A stretch of 64,000 nucleotides of DNA from assembly GCF_041514305.1 (NCBI RefSeq), contig NZ_JBGMWH010000009.1, positions 91,440-155,439 of the forward strand, written 5' to 3'. The stretch's first letter is position 1. Each line of letters opens with the position of its first letter. The translations under genes and the position numbers were made by a program. The notes under the pieces are model-generated. The model was not told where the DNA came from. It worked only from the letters and a program-made list of their open reading frames with translations, and made no database searches. Shown piece after piece: positions 15,854-23,753 of the stretch. This DNA is from Salinarimonas chemoclinalis. GTDB lineage: Bacteria; Pseudomonadota; Alphaproteobacteria; Rhizobiales; Beijerinckiaceae.

Positions 15854-16612
15854 TCAGGCGGCCTCGGCGGCGACGCGCCGGGCCCATTCCGACAGACGGG
15901 TCTCGATCACGACGTCCTCGCCCTCCACGACGATGTCGGGCGTCTCGGCGGGATCGAAGCGCACGGCCGAGGCCGCGTCGCCGAGCCGCGCCAGCAGCGC
16001 CTCGCCGAGATCGGCGGGGCCGCGGGCGACGAGGACGAGGGCGGGCTCGGCCCGCAGCAGCGTCGCGACGCTGGACGCGAGGGCGGCGAGCGCCTTGTCC
16101 CGCGCGGCGGCCTCGAGCAGGGGCGCCAGCGCACGGGCCGCGGCCTCGGCGATCCGCTCCTCGATGGTCGCGAGCCCCTCGCGCACGCCCTCCGCCAGCC
16201 GTTCGCCCTCCTCCCGCGCCCAGGCGGCGCGGGCATCGGCGAGGACCGCCTCGCGGGTGGCGAGCGCCTCGGCGCGCTCGGTCTCGAGCGCCTGCGCCCA
16301 ACGCGTCTCCACCTCCTCGCGGGCGGCGGAGGCGGCCTGCGCCGCGGCGTCGGCGATGCGCGCCTCGATCTCCTCTGGGCTCGGGCCGCGGGGGGCAAAG
16401 GCGGGGGAAACGGCGCGCGCCGTCTCGGGCCGGGGCCCTGCTCGCCCCTGCGGCGGGACGTCCGCGTTCGGCGAGCCCACCTCCGACGAGAGCACCACCG
16501 ACGAGAGCACCTCGGGCGGGAGCACCTTGCGAGAGACCACCTCGGGGAAGACCGCCGGCGCCGACCGGCGCGGGTCGATCTCGGCGAGGACGTCGATCAG
16601 GGAGGACGGCAT
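15854..16612 (-). CDS. FliH-like flagellar export regulator
   Basis: 252 aa, ATG at 16612, one base after the fliF stop. The first 75 residues are polar and variable. Residues about 77-165 form a long Ala/Glu/Arg coiled coil (EEIEARIADAAAQAASAARE, ETERAEALATREAVLADARA), and a compact C-terminal domain ends TPDIVVEGEDVVIETRLSEW. This layout (coiled coil plus a C-terminal alpha/beta piece) is that of FliH, the FliI ATPase stator, and the gene sits between fliF and motB. Sequence similarity to enteric FliH is low, so the symbol is withheld. Confidence 0.65.
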   Translation of the reverse strand: MPSSLIDVLAEIDPRRSAPAVFPEVVSRKVLPPEVLSSVVLSSEVGSPNADVPPQGRAGPRPETARAVSPAFAPRGPSPEEIEARIADAAAQAASAAREEVETRWAQALETERAEALATREAVLADARAAWAREEGERLAEGVREGLATIEERIAEAAARALAPLLEAAARDKALAALASSVATLLRAEPALVLVARGPADLGEALLARLGDAASAVRFDPAETPDIVVEGEDVVIETRLSEWARRVAAEAA

Positions 16613-16613
16613 G

Positions 16614-18284
16614 TCAGGCGTTCTCCCCGTGCATCCACTCCTTGAGGATGTTGGCCGCCTGGTCCTCGTTGCGGGTCACGATCTGCTCGAGGCGCTTGAT
16701 CGTGGCGGCGCTGATCGAGGTCGGCAGGGCCGCGATCGCGGCGGTGGCCGCCTCGATCTGCGCGGCGTGCGGCTCGCCCCGGCCGGAGGCGTCGGCGATC
16801 GCTGCCGTCGCCTGCCCACCCTCCCCGGCCTGGCCGTCGGCGAGCGCGGGCATCGTCTCCTCGATCTGCGTCGCGGGCTTGGGCCGATCGAGGATGGCGG
16901 CGAGCGCGGGGCGCAGGCCGAACCAGACGAGCGTGAGCGCGACGAGCAGGATGGCGAGCGCGTTGACGATGTTGCCGGCCTGCGCCATCAGCACGTCGCG
17001 CACGCCGACCTCGGGCACCGGCTCCATGTCGACGCCGCCCGCGAGGAAGCTCACCGCCGACACCTTCACCGTGTCGCCCCGCGCGGCGTCCGCGCCGGCG
17101 GCGGTGGCGGCGAGCGCCTCGATCTCGGCGATCTCCGCCTCGAGTTGCTCGGGCCCGGCGTCCGGGCCGAGGGCATCCGCGAGCCGCGCGCGGTTGACGA
17201 GCACCGCGATCGAGAGGTGCTCGACGGCGAAGCCGTCCGACGAGACTTGGACCTGGCGCGAGGAGATCTCGAAGTTCGTCAGCTCCTCGCGCCGCTGCAT
17301 CTCCTCGCTCGACTGCTCGCCGCCGTCCGCCGCGACGTTCTCCTCCGGGAGGTTCTGCTCGACGGTGACGGGGGTCTGGCGCGAGAGGTTCGTCGACGCC
17401 TCGTTCTCGCGCACGACGCGGATCGAGCGCTCGACCCGGCTCTCTGGGTCGAAGATCGTCTCGCTCGTCACCCTGCGGTCGGTGTTGATGCGCGCCGCGA
17501 CGCTGACCTGGAAGTTCTCGAGCCCGAGATAGGGCGCGAGCGTGCGGCGCACCGAATCCTCCAGCTCCTGGTTCACTTCGCGGTTGAGCGCCGTGATCCG
17601 CCCGGTCGCCGCGCCGGCCGCGTCGTCGCCCGAGGCGAGCAGCGTCCCGTCCGAGGAGAGGATCGTGACGCCCGCGACCGTCATCCCCGGCACGGCGGCG
17701 GCGACGAGGTGGCGGATCGCCTGCGCCTGGCCGGCGACGTCGGCGGTCTCCGCCCGAACCACGACCGAAGCCGAGGGCTGGCGGGCCTCGCGCCGGAAGG
17801 AGCCCGGATCGGCGAGCACGATGTGCACGCGCGCGGCGACGATGCCGCGCATCTGCTGGATGGTGCGGGCGATCTCGCCTTCCAGCGCACGCACGCGCGT
17901 CACCTCCTGCATGAAGGAGGTGATCCCGAGCGAGCCGAGATTGTCGAACAGCTCGTAGCCGGAGTTCGCCGAGAACGGCAGGCCCTTCTCGGCGAGCAGC
18001 ATGCGCGCCCGCGCGGTCTGCGCGTGGCGCACCATCACCGCGTCCCCCGCCGAGGAGACGTCGAAGTCGATGCCGGCGTCGTTGAGCGCCGAGCCGATAC
18101 GCGAGACGTCGTCGCGCTCGAGCCCGGCGTAGAGCACGGTCATCTCGGGCCGGCCGAGATAGTAGGCGCCCGCGACGACCGAGACGATCACCGCGATGCC
18201 GATCGCGGCGAGCGCGAGGAGGCGCTTCGTGCCGAGCTCCAGGAGGTTGCCCCACAGGCGGTCGGCGTGCTGATAAGCGGTCAT
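16614..18284 (-). CDS. fliF: Flagellar MS-ring protein FliF
   Basis: 556 aa, normal length. N-terminal transmembrane helix at about 22-44 (LLALAAIGIAVIVSVVAGAYYL), then the ring-building motifs: MTVLYAGLERDDVSRIGSAL, GIDFDVSSAGDAVMV and AEKGLPFSANSGYELFD. The central secretin-like ring (ARVHIVLADPGSFRREARQP, SASVVVR) is followed by a second transmembrane helix near 440-460 (NALAILLVALTLVWFGL). The C-terminal tail (AATIKRLEQIVTRNEDQAANILKEWMH) binds FliG. The start at 18284 is the family N-terminus. It heads the 12.8-kb minus-strand flagellar block. Confidence 0.97.
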   Translation of the reverse strand: MTAYQHADRLWGNLLELGTKRLLALAAIGIAVIVSVVAGAYYLGRPEMTVLYAGLERDDVSRIGSALNDAGIDFDVSSAGDAVMVRHAQTARARMLLAEKGLPFSANSGYELFDNLGSLGITSFMQEVTRVRALEGEIARTIQQMRGIVAARVHIVLADPGSFRREARQPSASVVVRAETADVAGQAQAIRHLVAAAVPGMTVAGVTILSSDGTLLASGDDAAGAATGRITALNREVNQELEDSVRRTLAPYLGLENFQVSVAARINTDRRVTSETIFDPESRVERSIRVVRENEASTNLSRQTPVTVEQNLPEENVAADGGEQSSEEMQRREELTNFEISSRQVQVSSDGFAVEHLSIAVLVNRARLADALGPDAGPEQLEAEIAEIEALAATAAGADAARGDTVKVSAVSFLAGGVDMEPVPEVGVRDVLMAQAGNIVNALAILLVALTLVWFGLRPALAAILDRPKPATQIEETMPALADGQAGEGGQATAAIADASGRGEPHAAQIEAATAAIAALPTSISAATIKRLEQIVTRNEDQAANILKEWMHGENA

Positions 18285-18399
18285 GTCCTGCCCTGGTGTC
18301 CTCGACGGCGCGGCGCACGGCCGCTCTCGTCGGGAACCCTGGCGGGCGAAGCTTGCCCGAGCCTGACACCCGGGCGCAACGGCGCGCGCGGGCGACGCG

Positions 18400-18663
18400 T
18401 CAGCCGTAGCGCAACTTCAGGGCGAGGATGGTCGAGACCAGGAGGAAGGTGAGCGCGTTCGCCACGATGATCGGCCAGGAGCCGATTGCGAGCCCGTAGA
18501 CGAGCCACAGGGCGAGGCCTACGGCGAAGATGCCCTGCGTCAGGGCGGAGATGGCGCGGGTCTCGCGGGTGCGGATGGTGCGCACGGCCTGCGGCAGCCA
18601 GCAGATCGTGGTCAGCGTCGCGGCGAGCGCACCGACGATCTCGAACGACGGAATGAGGGTCAT
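18400..18663 (-). CDS. SemiSWEET sugar transporter (PQ-loop)
   Basis: 87 aa with three transmembrane helices, the size and form of bacterial SemiSWEET half-transporters. The PQ-loop is present in helix 1 (ATLTTICWLPQAVRTIRTRE), followed by the typical TRAISALTQGIFAVGLALWL and VANALTFLLVSTILALKLRY. Dimers carry sugars across the inner membrane by facilitated diffusion. The substrate is not predictable. The gene is isolated, 115 bp upstream of fliF on the same strand and divergent from the next gene. Confidence 0.85.
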   Translation of the reverse strand: MTLIPSFEIVGALAATLTTICWLPQAVRTIRTRETRAISALTQGIFAVGLALWLVYGLAIGSWPIIVANALTFLLVSTILALKLRYG

Positions 18664-18847
18664 GGAGGTCGTGCCTCGAGGGGCGGCGAAGCCTCCTCAA
18701 TCGGGCCGTTCGCGCCGGCGCGCAAGCGGCGCGGAATGCGCGTCTTCCATGCGTCGCACGCGGGACTGGCGAACCGCCCTCCCCCCTCGGTCGTTGCCGT
18801 GGCGACTTCGTTTCCAAGCACCCTTTCCAAGCACCCGAGGTGACCCC

Positions 18848-19237
18848 ATGGAGATCGCGCTCGAGAAGGTCTGCGACCTGATCGTCCACGCCCGCGCATT
18901 CGACGTGAAGGAGGGCATGACCGACCCGCGATCGGGCTCGAACGAGACCGACGACCGCAACTTCGGCTCGCTCGCCGAAAGCGGCACGGACCGCGGCGAG
19001 GAGGAGATGCGCCTCGTCATCGACGGGCTCAACACCGACGAGGCCGCCTCGCTGATCGCGCTGGTCTTCGTCGGGCGCGGCGACATGGAGGCCGCGGAAT
19101 GGCCCGACGCCTACCGCCTGGCGCACGAGCGCATGGCGAGCGGCGCGCTGTCGCCGGCGGACTGGCTGATGGGTATCCCCAACCTCGGCGATCTCCTCGA
19201 GGAGGGGCTCGCGGGGCTGGGCATGAGCTGCACCTGA
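18848..19237 (+). CDS. DUF3775-like small acidic protein
   Basis: 129 aa, ATG at 18848 behind GAGGTGACC. It is acidic and probably cytoplasmic. Visible segments are KVCDLIVHARAFDVKEG, NFGSLAESGTD, EEMRLVIDGLNTDEAASLIA and LSPADWLMGIPNLGDLLEEG. The family pattern (about 120-130 aa, conserved helices after DGLN, a YRLAHER stretch) fits DUF3775, found mainly in alphaproteobacteria, with no known function. Assignment is from memory of the pattern. Confidence 0.6.
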   Translation: MEIALEKVCDLIVHARAFDVKEGMTDPRSGSNETDDRNFGSLAESGTDRGEEEMRLVIDGLNTDEAASLIALVFVGRGDMEAAEWPDAYRLAHERMASGALSPADWLMGIPNLGDLLEEGLAGLGMSCT

Positions 19238-19248
19238 GGTCGCGCGAT

Positions 19249-19282
19249 CCTCGACGCGACCCTCGACGCGACCCTCGGCGCG
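19249..19282. repeat. 12-bp tandem repeat, about 2.8 copies
   Basis: The unit CTCGACGCGACC occurs twice exactly and a third time degenerate, in the short gap before the HAD gene. No function is evident. Confidence 0.6.
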
Positions 19283-19357
19283 GTTGACAGGACGCCGCCC
19301 GGCGCCTACCCGCCGAAGCATCCTCCCCGCGCCCGCGCGCCCGACGACGAGCCCCCG

Positions 19358-20263
19358 ATGCCCGAAGCGAACGCCCCCGCCGCCCGTGCCGCCGTCGAGG
19401 CGGTCGCCTTCATCCCGGGCTTCTCGGCCATCGCGGAGCGCTACGACGTCGTGCTCTGCGACGTCTGGGGCGTCGTTCACAACGGGCTCGCCGCCTATCC
19501 CGGTGCCTCGGACGCGCTCACCCGCTTCCGCTGCGCCGGCGGTACGGTGATCCTGGTCTCGAACGCCCCGCGCCCCGGCGTGACGGTGATGGACCAGCTC
19601 GACCGGCTGGCCGTGCCGCGCACGGCCTACGACGACGTCGTCACCTCGGGGGACCTCACCCGCATGGCCGTCGAGGCCCGCCTGTCGGACCCGGTCTTCC
19701 ACATCGGGCCGCAGCGCGACCGCCCGATCTTCGACGGCCTGCCGGTGCGCTTCGCGCAAGCCGAGGACGCGGCCTACGTCGTCTGCTCGGGCCTGTGGGA
19801 CGACCGGGCGGAGACGCCCGACGACTACCGCCCGCTCTTCGCGCGCCTGAGGGAGCGCGCCCTGCCGATGATCTGCGCCAACCCGGACATCGTCGTCGAC
19901 GTCGGCGGGCAGCTCGTCTACTGCGCCGGCGCCCTCGCCACGCTCTACGAGGAGATGGGCGGGTCGGCGACCTGGATGGGCAAGCCGCACGCGCCGGTCT
20001 ACCGCGAGGCGCTGGCCCGCGCCGCGCGCATCCGAGGCGCGGACGACCTGCCCGTCTCGCGCACGATCGCCATCGGCGACGCGATCCGCACCGACATCGC
20101 CGGCGCCCGCGGCATCGGCGCCGACGCGCTGTTCATCGCCAAGGGCATCCACGCCGAGGAGCTGCGCCTCGACGGCACGGGCCTCGACCCGGCGGTCGCC
20201 GGACCCTGGTTCGACGGCCAGCCGCATCGGCCGACCGCGGCGATGGAGGTGCTGGCGTGGTGA
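19358..20263 (+). CDS. Class IIA HAD hydrolase (TIGR01459 type)
   Basis: 301 aa. HAD motif I is VVLCDVWGVVHNGLAAYPG (first Asp near residue 34), motif II is GGTVILVSNAPRPG, motif III is WMGKPHAPVYREAL, and motif IV is IAIGDAIRTDIAGARGIGAD. The class IIA cap lies between motifs II and III (VVCSGLWDDRAETPDDY). Such proteins dephosphorylate small phosphate esters; the TIGR01459 subgroup is typical of alphaproteobacteria and has no settled substrate. It is 58 bp upstream of the Xre gene. Confidence 0.85.
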   Translation: MPEANAPAARAAVEAVAFIPGFSAIAERYDVVLCDVWGVVHNGLAAYPGASDALTRFRCAGGTVILVSNAPRPGVTVMDQLDRLAVPRTAYDDVVTSGDLTRMAVEARLSDPVFHIGPQRDRPIFDGLPVRFAQAEDAAYVVCSGLWDDRAETPDDYRPLFARLRERALPMICANPDIVVDVGGQLVYCAGALATLYEEMGGSATWMGKPHAPVYREALARAARIRGADDLPVSRTIAIGDAIRTDIAGARGIGADALFIAKGIHAEELRLDGTGLDPAVAGPWFDGQPHRPTAAMEVLAW

Positions 20264-20284
20264 GTTTCCCTGGAGAGAAGGACG

Positions 20285-20305
20285 TGCTATACATTCTGTA
20301 GAGCA
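20285..20305. promoter_or_regulatory. Palindromic operator candidate of the Xre-RES module
   Basis: TGCTATACA and TGTAGAGCA are inverted copies (one mismatch in nine) separated by TTC, 17-37 nt before the antitoxin start. The site contains a TATACAT that could serve as a -10 box, so repressor binding would block transcription. Autorepression by the Xre antitoxin is inferred. Confidence 0.55.
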
Positions 20306-20321
20306 TGAGGGAGCCTATCCG

Positions 20322-20702
20322 ATGGCCGTCACGGCACGAGCAGCGCCCAGCCCCGATCCGGGCATCGTCCTGACCAAGGCCGTGGTGAAGGCCGCGGCCC
20401 GGCTCGGCCTCTCGGCGCGGGCGCTGGCCCGCGTCATCGGCGTGAGCGAGCCGACCGTCTCCAGGATGAAGGCCGGCGCGTATCGGCTGGACCCCGGCGG
20501 GAAGCCGTTCGAGCTCGCGGTGATGCTGGTGCGTCTCTACCGGTCGCTCGACGCCATCGCCGGCGGCGACGACGCCGTCTCGCGCGCCTGGCTCCACGGC
20601 GCCAACACGGATCTCGCCGGCGTGCCGGCCGAGCGGATCGCCAGCGTGCAGGGTCTCGTGGATGTCGTCGCCTACCTGGACGCCCGACGCGCTCGCGTCT
20701 GA
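20322..20702 (+). CDS. Xre/MbcA/ParS-type antitoxin
   Basis: 126 aa. Residues about 18-60 contain a helix-turn-helix (KAAARLGLSARALARVIGVS, EPTVSRMKAGAY), and the C-terminal half is the ParS/MbcA domain (LVRLYRSLDAIAGGDDAVSR, AWLHGANTDLAGVPAERIAS). It neutralises the downstream RES toxin and should repress its own promoter through the palindrome just upstream. Its 3' end overlaps the toxin gene by 41 bp. Confidence 0.85.
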   Translation: MAVTARAAPSPDPGIVLTKAVVKAAARLGLSARALARVIGVSEPTVSRMKAGAYRLDPGGKPFELAVMLVRLYRSLDAIAGGDDAVSRAWLHGANTDLAGVPAERIASVQGLVDVVAYLDARRARV

Positions 20703-21432
20703 GCGCCGCCCCTACCGCGGGCGGATCTGGCGGGTGGTCGAGTCCCAGTCGCTGGTCTCGACCATGAAGCTCGTCGACACCCTCGACGAGCAGGCGGTTC
20801 TGGAGGACCTCGTCGAGGCGGCGAAGCCTCCCGTGCCCGAGCGGTGCCGCGGTCTCCACTACCTTCTCGCCACGCCGTTCCGGTACGATGCGCCCTATCC
20901 GCGCGGGTCGCGCTTTCGCCGTGCCGGGCGCACCCCGGGCGTCTACTATGCCGCGGAAACGGCGCGGACGGCGCTGGCCGAGACGGCGTTCTACCGCATC
21001 CTGTTCTTCGCGGCCTCTCCCGGTACGCCGTGGCCGGCGAACCCGACCGAATTCACTCTCTTCGCCGTGGACGTCGAGACGGACGCGGCGCTGGACCTCA
21101 CGGCTGCGCGGCTCGTGCGTGATCGCGCCAGGTGGACCGACCCTGTCGCGTACGATGCCACGCAGGATCTGGCGGCTGCGGCACGCGAAGCGACGCTGCG
21201 AATCGTCCGGTACGCGTCCGTCCGCGATCGAGACGAAGGGGTCAACGTCGCCGTGCTGGCATGCGAGGCGTTCTCGACCTCCACCCCGACCGAGACGCGA
21301 ACCTGGCGTCTGCATCTCTCGGCTACGGGGGGCCAGGCGATCTGCGCGTTCCCGCCCGATCGGATCGGTTTCGCGCGCGACGCCTTCGCAGACGACCCGC
21401 GGCTCGCAGGAATGGTCTGGGAGCGGCCCTGA
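20662..21432 (+). CDS. RES-domain toxin (NAD+-degrading type)
   Basis: 256 aa, ATG at 20662 inside the antitoxin gene. The RES domain begins near residue 19 (GRIWRVVESQ) and includes LLATPFRYDAPYPRGSRFRR, TPGVYYAAETARTALAETAF and the CEAFSTSTPTETRTWRLHL region. RES toxins such as MbcT phosphorylyse NAD+ and stop growth. This one is longer than many (about 150-200 aa) because of an N-terminal segment of about 70 residues. The overlap with the Xre gene and the common operator make this a standard type II module. Confidence 0.85.
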   Translation: MSSPTWTPDALASERRPYRGRIWRVVESQSLVSTMKLVDTLDEQAVLEDLVEAAKPPVPERCRGLHYLLATPFRYDAPYPRGSRFRRAGRTPGVYYAAETARTALAETAFYRILFFAASPGTPWPANPTEFTLFAVDVETDAALDLTAARLVRDRARWTDPVAYDATQDLAAAAREATLRIVRYASVRDRDEGVNVAVLACEAFSTSTPTETRTWRLHLSATGGQAICAFPPDRIGFARDAFADDPRLAGMVWERP

Positions 21433-21439
21433 ACGACGC

Positions 21440-22069
21440 TCACCCCGCCACCCGCGCCAACCACACCGTCGCGGCGTCCGGCAGCGCCTCCGGCGCCGCG
21501 ATCGGCGCGAAGCCGCAGGCGGCCCAGAAGGCGAGCGCGCCCGTATTGGCGGGGTGGACGGCAACGTGGACGCCGATCGGTCCGTCCGCCGCCCCGTCCG
21601 CCGCGCAGAGCCCGAGCCAGGCATCGGCGAGGCGCCGGCCGAGGCCGCGCCCGCGGGCGCGCGCCAGGAGGTTCAGGTGCATGTGCGCCGGGTGGCCGGC
21701 GACGACGGCGACGGGGGCGACCCGCGGCGCGTGGAAGCGGGCGATGCGACGGGCGTCGGCGTCCCAGCTCGACGGGTCTCCCGTCGGTCTGGGGTGGGCC
21801 GCGCGCAGGGCCGGCCACCAGTCCCGCTCCAGCCGCGCCTCGAAGGCGCGCGTGTCGCGCGTGCCGACCGCGAAGCCGACGACCCCCGCCTCGTCCTCCG
21901 CGACGAGCGCCGAGCCGGGCTCGAGCGCCAGGTAGGGCGCGGAATAGATCAGGCCGATCAGGTCCCCGTCGCGATGGAGAGGCGCGGCGTCGCCGCCCGC
22001 GTCGCCCGTGGCGAGCGAGATCGCGAGGAGCGCCTCGCGGTCAGCGGGACGGGCGGGCCGGATGCGCAT
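21440..22069 (-). CDS. GNAT-family N-acetyltransferase
   Basis: 209 aa from the ATG at 22069, which has GAGG at SD distance; an alternative ATG at 22105 overlaps the brnA stop (ATGA) and would add 12 residues. The fold starts MRIRPARPADREALLAISLA. Acetyl-CoA binding is marked by LNLLARARGRGLGRRLADAW, and IGVHVAVHPANTGALAFWAACGF is the usual C-terminal GNAT strand-helix. The substrate is unknown. The gene follows brnTA on the same strand and may be cotranscribed with it. GNAT enzymes can be toxins (TacT type), but the long N-terminal insert argues for an ordinary acetyltransferase. Confidence 0.85.
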   Translation of the reverse strand: MRIRPARPADREALLAISLATGDAGGDAAPLHRDGDLIGLIYSAPYLALEPGSALVAEDEAGVVGFAVGTRDTRAFEARLERDWWPALRAAHPRPTGDPSSWDADARRIARFHAPRVAPVAVVAGHPAHMHLNLLARARGRGLGRRLADAWLGLCAADGAADGPIGVHVAVHPANTGALAFWAACGFAPIAAPEALPDAATVWLARVAG

Positions 22070-22101
22070 CGGCCTCGATGTCTCGCCGTCGAGGCAGCCC
22101 G

Positions 22102-22416
22102 TCATCGCCGCCGGGAGTGCCGAGAGGTCTCCGCGGCCCCGCGGGAGCGGGCGAGATGCTCTCGAAGAACCTGCTCGATGCAGCGCTGCCAATCCTCGGG
22201 CCGTTCGCGCTGGATCGCCTCGACGACCTCGCGGTCGAGGCTGACGGTCACGGCGTCCGGGCCGGGCGGGCCGGCATCCGCCTCTCCCGCGAACGCCTCC
22301 TCCCAATCGTCCTCGTCGAAGGCCGGGCCCTCCCGCGCGTCCGCGAAAACGCGAACCTCACCGCGCCGGCGCATCTCCTCGATCTCGCCCAGCGAATAGC
22401 GCCTGATACCGCTCAT
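22102..22416 (-). CDS. brnA: BrnA-like antitoxin (module 1)
   Basis: 104 aa from the ATG at 22416. The N-terminal half is polar and acidic and carries the toxin-binding part (SLGEIEEMRRRGEVRVFADA, AFDEDDWEEAF). The C-terminal half is a ribbon-helix-helix (DAVTVSLDREVVEAIQRERP, EDWQRCIEQVLREHL). It overlaps brnT by 59 bp, as in known brnTA operons. It should neutralise BrnT and repress the promoter at about 22700. Confidence 0.75.
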   Translation of the reverse strand: MSGIRRYSLGEIEEMRRRGEVRVFADAREGPAFDEDDWEEAFAGEADAGPPGPDAVTVSLDREVVEAIQRERPEDWQRCIEQVLREHLARSRGAAETSRHSRRR

Positions 22417-22669
22417 GGTCCGATCTCCTCGCCTTCCAGGCCGTGATCGAGCGTATCGCCTCGCCGCGCACGGCAAAGACGATGACATGAAGGACGCCGC
22501 CCGTCGGCCCTTGCGCCCTGAAGCGGATCTCGCCGTACGAACCTCGACGATCGATCCGCGTGATCATCGGACCCTCGAATGCGGGGGCGAGATCGCGGAG
22601 GTCGACCTCACGTGTGCGCAGGACGTCCAGTCTCTTCCTCTCGTCCCATTCGAACATCGGCTCGGCCAC
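22358..22669 (-). CDS. brnT: BrnT-like ribonuclease toxin (module 1)
   Basis: 103 aa, ATG at 22669. Family marks are FEWDERKRLDVLRTREVDL at the N-terminus, a TRIDRRGSYGEIRFRAQGP strand pair, VLHVIVFAVRGEAIRSITAW and the final ARRSDHERYQAL. BrnT is a RelE-like ribotoxin that cleaves mRNA and forms a complex with BrnA. The toxin comes first in the operon, as usual. A second module is at 34824-35358. Confidence 0.85.
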   Translation of the reverse strand: MAEPMFEWDERKRLDVLRTREVDLRDLAPAFEGPMITRIDRRGSYGEIRFRAQGPTGGVLHVIVFAVRGEAIRSITAWKARRSDHERYQALFAGRDRGDAPAR

Positions 22670-22711
22670 GGTTACGCCCCCCCGGCTTCGCGAAGATCAC
22701 GTCTCCGAGAT

Positions 22712-22727
22712 TGCATGGATCGATGCA
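22712..22727. promoter_or_regulatory. 16-bp palindrome upstream of brnT (module 1)
   Basis: TGCATGGATCGATGCA is symmetrical at 14 of 16 positions and lies 43 bp upstream of the brnT start, between brnT and motA. Its half GCATGGAT recurs in the inverted repeat of the second brnTA module. It is a candidate BrnA operator. Confidence 0.45.
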
Positions 22728-22849
22728 GTTGAGCAAGAACAAATCAAATACATCGTGCGATCGTCGCCCCCTTCTCCCCCCACCACCCTCGCACAAGCTT
22801 GCCCCCCTACATCTCTCCCCACGCTGCGCACCAAAGGGGAGCTTTCGCC

Positions 22850-23752
22850 TTGGCAGTCTTCATCGGCATCGTCATCACGATGGCCTCGCTGCTCGGCGGC
22901 TTCGCCGCCATGGGCGGGCACATCCCGGTCATCTGGCAGCCGTGGGAGTTCGTCATCATCGGCGGCACCGCGGTGGGCACCTTCATCATCGCCAATTCGC
23001 TCAAGACCGTGCGCGACACCGGCCGCGCCACGGTGGAGGCGCTGCGCGGGCAGATCCCCAAGTCGCGCGACTACCTCGACCTGCTCGGGCTCCTCTACGT
23101 GCTCACGCGCGAGATCCGCGCCAAGGGCCGCAACGAGGTCGAGCCGCACATCGACGCGCCGCAGGACAGCGAGATCTTCCAGCGCTTCTCGCGGGTGCTC
23201 TCCCGCCCGGAGCTGACCGGCTTCGTGTGCGACTACGTGCGCCTGATGATCATCGGCAACGCCCGTCCCCACGAGATCGAGGCCCTGATGGACGAGGAGA
23301 TCCAGACGCAGCGCCGCGAGAAGCTCAAGCCCTACTTCGCTCTGATGACGGTGGCCGAGGCGCTGCCGGCGCTCGGCATCGTCGCCGCCGTGCTCGGCGT
23401 GATCAAGGCGATGGGCGCGCTCGACCAGTCGCCGCAGCTGCTCGGCTCGCTGATCGGGGCGGCACTGGTGGGCACCTTCGCCGGCATCTTCATGAGCTAC
23501 GGGCTCGTCGGCCCGCTCGCGCTCAAGATCAAGTCCACGCGGGAGCACCAGATGCGGCTCTACCTCATCACCAAGCAGACGCTGCTCGCCTTCATGAACG
23601 GCGCGCTGCCGCAGATCGCCGTCGAGCACGGCCGCAAGGCGATCGCCGCCTCCGACCGCCCGACCATCGACGAGGTCGAGAACGAGACGATCTCGCAATC
23701 CGCCCGCGGTGCGCCCGCGAACGACCGCGCCGCCATGCAGGGAGCCGCGTGA
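22850..23752 (+). CDS. motA: MotA stator protein
   Basis: 300 aa. The start is a TTG at 22850 behind AAAGGGGAGC; a more upstream TTG at 22799 would add 17 residues without a Shine-Dalgarno. The N-terminal helix FIGIVITMASLLGGFAAMGGH is followed by QPWEFVIIGGTAVGTFIIAN, a cytoplasmic loop with MTVAEALPALGIVAAVLGVI, and the fourth helix LIGAALVGTFAGIFMSYGL. MotA surrounds MotB to make the proton channel. The acidic and basic loop residues that touch FliG (DEEIQTQRREKLKPY) are present. It leads the operon motA-fliM-DUF6468-fliN-fliG-flhB. Confidence 0.95.
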   Translation: MAVFIGIVITMASLLGGFAAMGGHIPVIWQPWEFVIIGGTAVGTFIIANSLKTVRDTGRATVEALRGQIPKSRDYLDLLGLLYVLTREIRAKGRNEVEPHIDAPQDSEIFQRFSRVLSRPELTGFVCDYVRLMIIGNARPHEIEALMDEEIQTQRREKLKPYFALMTVAEALPALGIVAAVLGVIKAMGALDQSPQLLGSLIGAALVGTFAGIFMSYGLVGPLALKIKSTREHQMRLYLITKQTLLAFMNGALPQIAVEHGRKAIAASDRPTIDEVENETISQSARGAPANDRAAMQGAA

Positions 23753-23753
23753 G

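Noticed and set aside
20322..22669. Prophage or insertion sequence carrying the toxin-antitoxin pairs
   Set aside because: No integrase, transposase, terminal repeats or target duplication is visible.
22799..23752. Longer motA start (TTG at 22799)
   Set aside because: It has no Shine-Dalgarno and adds residues absent from MotA; the TTG at 22850 has AAAGGGGAGC at the right distance.
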